Assembly: GCA_036675505.1 (NCBI GenBank)
Contig: JAKFEW010000089.1
Location: forward strand, 1 to 7,868
DNA length: 7,868 bases
Source: JAKFEW01 sp036675505
Lineage (GTDB): Bacteria; Cyanobacteriota; Sericytochromatia; S15B-MN24; JAQBPE01
Reading direction: 5' to 3'
How positions within the stretch are numbered: the stretch's first letter is position 1; each line of letters begins with the position of its first letter. The notes beneath the pieces are model-generated. The model did not search any database, was not told the origin of the DNA, and worked only from the letters and a program-made list of their open reading frames with translations. Both the position numbers and the translations under genes were made by a program. Positions 5,579 to 7,868 of the stretch are shown here, in pieces.

Positions 5579-6925
5579 TTAGTAGAGCGGCAGGTAGCGA
5601 TCCAGCTCCCACTGCGAAACGGACTTGCGGTACTCGTCCCACTCCTGGGTCTTGGCCTCGACGAAGCGGGCGTAGACGTGTTCGCCCAGCGCCTCCTTGA
5701 TCACCTCGTCCTGCTTGAGGGCCTCGAGCGCCTCGCCGAGCGAGCCGGGCAGGCTCGCGATGTTCCGGTTGACGCGCTCTTCCTTGTCCATGTGGTAGAG
5801 GTTCTCCTCCACGGGCTCGGGCGCAGCCAGCTCGCGCTTCACGCCGTCCAGGCCGCAGGCCAGCATGACCGCGAAGGCGAGATAGGGGTTGCAGGTGGGA
5901 TCCGGGCAGCGCAGCTCGACGCGCGTCGCCTTGATCGCCTTCGGGTTGATGCGCGGCACGCGGACCAGCGCCGAGCGGTTGTTGCGGGCCCACGAGACGT
6001 AGACCGGCGCCTCGTAGCCCGGCACGAGCCGCTTGTAGGAGTTGACCGTCGGGCTCAGGATCGCGCTCATCGCGCGCGCGTGGTGCAGGATGCCCGCGAT
6101 GAAGTGCTTCGCGGTCTTCGACAGGCCGTACGCGTCGTTGGCGTCGTACATCGCCGTGTCGCCGTCCTTGAAGAGCGACATGTGGGTGTGCATGCCCGAG
6201 CCGTTCACGCCGAAGATGGGCTTCGGCATAAAGGTGCAGTAGAGGTCGTACTTCTGGGCGACGGCCTTCAGCGCGTACTTGAAGGTGACGCAGCTGTCGG
6301 CCGAGGTCAGGGCGTTCGAGTACTTGAAGTCGATCTCGTGCTGGCCGACCGCGACCTCGTGGTGGCTGGTCTCGACCTCGATGCCGAGCGACTCGAGGGC
6401 GTTCACCATGTCCTGGCGCACGTGGCTCGCGAGGTCGGTCGAGAGGTCGAAGTAGCCGCCCTGGTCGTGGGGCAGTGGCGTGGGCGAGGTCGGGTCGTTC
6501 GAGCGGAACAGGAAGAACTCGAGCTCGGGACCGGTGTTGAACGAATAGCCGAGCGCCTTGGCGGCCTCGATCTGACGCTGCAGCACGCCGCGGGGATCGC
6601 CCACGAAGGCCTCGCCGTCCGGCGTGTAGACCCAGCAGATGATGCGCGCGGTGGTGTTGTTGCCGCGCGTCCAGGGGATCACCTGGAAGGTGCTGAGGTC
6701 GGGCTTGAGGAACATGTCGGACTCGGCGATGCGGGCGAAGCCCTCGACGGAGCTCCCATCGAACCACTTGCCGTTCTCGAGCGTGTCCGAGAGTTGCGAC
6801 GTCGGGATCGTCACGCTCTTGACGATGCCGAGGATGTCGATGAATTGCAGGTCGATGAACTTGACGTTTTCCTTCGCGATCAGGTCGCGAATGGAAGCTT
6901 CCGTGCGCTCGACGGTGAGGGACAT
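5579..6925 (-). CDS. glnA: Glutamine synthetase type I (GSI-alpha)
   Basis: Makes glutamine from glutamate, ammonia and ATP in the cytoplasm, normally as a dodecamer. The 448 residues are full length for GSI-alpha. The beta-grasp domain includes WFDGSSVEGFARIAESD (54-70). The catalytic domain shows GPELEFFLF (132-140; Glu134, Glu136), HHEVAVGQHEIDF (188-200; Glu190, Glu197), GSGMHTHMS (242-250; His246), YKRLVPGYEAP (297-307; Arg299 and flexible-loop Glu305), SWARNNRSALVRVPR (311-325) and RVELRCPDP (335-343). The GSI-beta insertion and the adenylylation-site Tyr motif are absent; the end ENLYHMDKEERV resembles Bacillus-type enzymes. Arg65 corresponds to the Arg that links glutamine feedback inhibition to the active site in Bacillus GSI-alpha. 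ATG 6925 has AAAGGAG (6936-6942) 10 nt upstream. No GlnR, GlnK or other nitrogen gene is adjacent. Regulation may act on the long leader. Confidence 0.98.
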   Translation of the reverse strand: MSLTVERTEASIRDLIAKENVKFIDLQFIDILGIVKSVTIPTSQLSDTLENGKWFDGSSVEGFARIAESDMFLKPDLSTFQVIPWTRGNNTTARIICWVYTPDGEAFVGDPRGVLQRQIEAAKALGYSFNTGPELEFFLFRSNDPTSPTPLPHDQGGYFDLSTDLASHVRQDMVNALESLGIEVETSHHEVAVGQHEIDFKYSNALTSADSCVTFKYALKAVAQKYDLYCTFMPKPIFGVNGSGMHTHMSLFKDGDTAMYDANDAYGLSKTAKHFIAGILHHARAMSAILSPTVNSYKRLVPGYEAPVYVSWARNNRSALVRVPRINPKAIKATRVELRCPDPTCNPYLAFAVMLACGLDGVKRELAAPEPVEENLYHMDKEERVNRNIASLPGSLGEALEALKQDEVIKEALGEHVYARFVEAKTQEWDEYRKSVSQWELDRYLPLY

Positions 6926-6937
6926 GGGGCAGGTGCT

Positions 6938-6949
6938 CCTTTCGAAAGG
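6938..6949. promoter_or_regulatory. Perfect 12-bp palindrome CCTTTCGAAAGG overlapping the glnA Shine-Dalgarno
   Basis: The palindrome contains most of the glnA ribosome binding site (AAAGGAG on the minus strand, 6936-6942). In the mRNA it could form a small hairpin that covers part of the site, or at the DNA or RNA level be a binding site. The loop would be tight, so the structure alone is weak. Confidence 0.4.
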
Positions 6950-6958
6950 GTTTTACCG

Positions 6959-6984
6959 GGCCGCGGCGTCGTTGAACCACGGCC
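6959..6984 (-). promoter_or_regulatory. Hairpin in the glnA leader
   Basis: GGCCGCGG (6959-6966) and CCACGGCC (6977-6984) on the plus strand give, in the minus-strand transcript, an 8-bp stem with one G-U pair and a 10-nt loop. It lies about 17 nt upstream of the ribosome binding site and has no U run after it, so it is not an obvious terminator. It may shape the leader; a role is not shown. Confidence 0.45.
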
Positions 6985-7049
6985 GGAAGCCAGCTTACCC
7001 TGGTCGACCTCAAGAACCTCTGAAGATTTCGCTTGCGGTCGAGCGGCCG

Positions 7050-7078
7050 ATCCTAACAGGCGCGCACCAACATAACAA
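7050..7078 (-). promoter_or_regulatory. Extended -10 promoter of glnA
   Basis: On the minus strand TTGTTA (7073-7078) and TAGGAT (7050-7055) are 17 nt apart. The -10 is preceded by TGT, giving the extended -10 pattern TGNTAGGAT. Initiation near 7043 would give a leader of about 118 nt before ATG 6925. Confidence 0.55.
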
Positions 7079-7146
7079 GACCCTCGGTCGTTCCTGAAGT
7101 TCGGCGGCCCGCCCGCGGGTGCCCCGCGATTTAGGCGTCTTGGTCG

Positions 7147-7175
7147 TTGGTTCCGCGCGCCCGCGCCGCTAGGAT
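7147..7175 (+). promoter_or_regulatory. Promoter of the small lipoprotein gene
   Basis: TTGGTT (7147-7152) and TAGGAT (7170-7175) are 17 nt apart. The -10 hexamer is identical to that proposed for the divergent glnA promoter. Initiation near 7182 would leave a leader of about 52 nt before ATG 7234. The -35 match is poor, so confidence is moderate at best. Confidence 0.45.
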
Positions 7176-7233
7176 AGGGCACCGGCGGTGCGCAACCGAG
7201 GCCCCCGGTAAGGCTGGAAAGGAGCGTAACGCG

Positions 7234-7743
7234 ATGTTGAAGCAAGCACTCGTCCTCGCCGTGGCGTTGTCCCTGACGGGCTGCTACAAGGGCATGGATC
7301 AGGCCGCCCGGGAGCGGGCGGCGGCGGAGGAACTCAGCAAGACCCAGGCCGCCTGGACCCAGGTGGTGACGATCGTCCCGACGGTGCGGACCGCCCTCGT
7401 CCAATCCGACTTCGACAAGGCGAAGAAAGACCTCGACCTGGTCTACCGCCACCTCTATGGCGTCGTGGTGGCCCCCGATCTCACGCCCGAGGTCCGCTCG
7501 CGCGTCACGCGTATCTTCCCCACGCTGATCCAGCTGCAAACCAAGGTCGATGCCAGGGACAAGGAAGCCGCGGTGATCGCCGATCGCCTCGACGACATGC
7601 TGCGCGATACCAATGACTACCTGGTCAGCAGCGGCTGGCTGCGAGGCGGCGGCGCGGGCACCGGCGTGATCGAGGAGAAGGAAAAGGACATCCGCGACAA
7701 GGACAGGCCGTACATGGACAACCCGGCCCAGCCGAAGCAGTAA
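7234..7743 (+). CDS. Small helical lipoprotein of unknown function
   Basis: The 169-residue product has a canonical lipoprotein signal, MLKQALVLAVALSLTGC, with the lipobox LTGC and Cys17 as the modified residue. After export it would be anchored to a membrane. The mature part is mostly charged and helical (about 20-130), with KDLDLVYRHLYGVVVAPDLTPEV in the middle. A Gly-rich linker (135-144, GGGAGTG) and a highly charged tail, VIEEKEKDIRDKDRPYMDN, follow. I recognise no enzyme motif or named family. ATG 7234 is chosen because GAAAGGAG (7217-7224) lies 9 nt upstream and the signal peptide begins there; an in-frame ATG at 7147 would precede it with an Arg-rich stretch. It is transcribed divergently from glnA and converges on the 5S rRNA gene. 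No functional link to either is evident. Confidence 0.88.
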   Translation: MLKQALVLAVALSLTGCYKGMDQAARERAAAEELSKTQAAWTQVVTIVPTVRTALVQSDFDKAKKDLDLVYRHLYGVVVAPDLTPEVRSRVTRIFPTLIQLQTKVDARDKEAAVIADRLDDMLRDTNDYLVSSGWLRGGGAGTGVIEEKEKDIRDKDRPYMDNPAQPKQ

Positions 7744-7754
7744 TCCCAAAGGCA

Positions 7755-7790
7755 AACCCCCGACTCGACCCTTGCGGGGAATCGGGGGTT
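7755..7790. terminator. Hairpin between the lipoprotein gene and the 5S rRNA gene (probable terminator)
   Basis: AACCCCCGA (7755-7763) pairs perfectly with TCGGGGGTT (7782-7790). A small inner CCC/GGG pairing may extend the structure. It starts 11 nt after the lipoprotein stop and lies about 50 nt beyond the 5S 3' end on the minus strand. Neither side has a strong T run (minus side reads TTTGCCTTT), so it is a weaker terminator than the other two in the window. It could serve both convergent units. Confidence 0.65.
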
Positions 7791-7840
7791 CGACCCTGGA
7801 CTTGAATCGAAGACTCTGAGGAATCTAAGACTCTAAAGGT

Positions 7841-7868
7841 CCTGGCGGCGGGCTATCTTCCCACAGGG
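7841..7868 (-). rRNA. rrf: 5S ribosomal RNA, 3' end (partial)
   Basis: The minus strand of the last 28 bases reads CCCTGTGGGAAGATAGC then CCGCCGCCAGG, the conserved 3' end of bacterial 5S rRNA (compare the usual ...GAGAGTAGG.CGCCGCCAGG pattern). The rest of the gene, and presumably 23S and 16S upstream, lies beyond the right edge. The exact 3' terminus may differ by a base or two. Confidence 0.85.

Noticed and set aside
6926..7043. Glutamine riboswitch (glnA RNA motif) in the glnA leader
   Set aside because: The conserved GGAAGUAGG-type core and its flanking GUUCA element are not present on the minus strand.
5552..7075. Plus-strand open frame of 507 residues over glnA
   Set aside because: It is entirely antisense to a full-length, motif-complete glutamine synthetase; the product is Val/Arg/Leu/Ala-rich without recognisable structure.
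7780..7810. tRNA-like TTCGACC and TTGAATCG near the right end
   Set aside because: No acceptor, D or anticodon arms can be drawn on either strand; the GGGGGTTCGACC part is the arm of the hairpin.

Overview
This is a GC-rich bacterial chromosomal segment with seven protein genes and the 3' end of a 5S rRNA gene. The taxon cannot be fixed from sequence alone. The glutamine synthetase is of the GSI-alpha kind (Firmicutes, Thermotogae and some early-branching lineages) and lacks the adenylylation segment of proteobacterial enzymes. The 5S 3' end has the general bacterial pattern. Good purine-rich Shine-Dalgarno sites and sigma70-type promoters are visible. A Sericytochromatia- or Firmicutes-like lineage is only a guess.

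Layout. (1) 1-1222, minus: most of an unrecognised protein with glycine/alanine-rich hydrophobic stretches, tryptophan-rich repeats and an Ala-Pro tail, running off the left edge. (2) A divergent 163-bp spacer, then 1386-2964, plus: a two-gene operon of a short NfeD-family membrane protein and an SPFH/stomatin-like protein, a known pairing, closed by a strong bidirectional terminator at 2988-3023. (3) 3026-3987, minus: two small regulator-like genes. The upstream one is a winged-helix protein with a cysteine cluster, apparently read from a leaderless promoter with an overlapping inverted repeat. The downstream one is a MerR-type helix-turn-helix plus coiled-coil protein. (4) 4070-4125: four 14-bp tandem repeats reaching into the stop codon of the next gene. 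(5) 4114-5397, minus: a lipoprotein zinc metalloprotease (HEIGH plus a downstream Glu) with its own promoter, whose spacer holds a perfect inverted repeat. (6) 5579-6925, minus: glnA with a strong terminator and a leader of about 118 nt. (7) 7234-7743, plus: a small helical lipoprotein divergent from glnA. (8) 7841-7868, minus: 5S rRNA end, with a hairpin at 7755-7790 between it and the lipoprotein gene.

How the parts fit. Housekeeping functions (glnA, 5S rRNA, NfeD-SPFH membrane-domain pair) are interleaved with lineage-specific envelope proteins (two lipoproteins) and small regulators. No mobile element, CRISPR array or tRNA is visible. The least explained parts are the cysteine-rich winged-helix/MerR pair with its promoter architecture and the left-edge protein.
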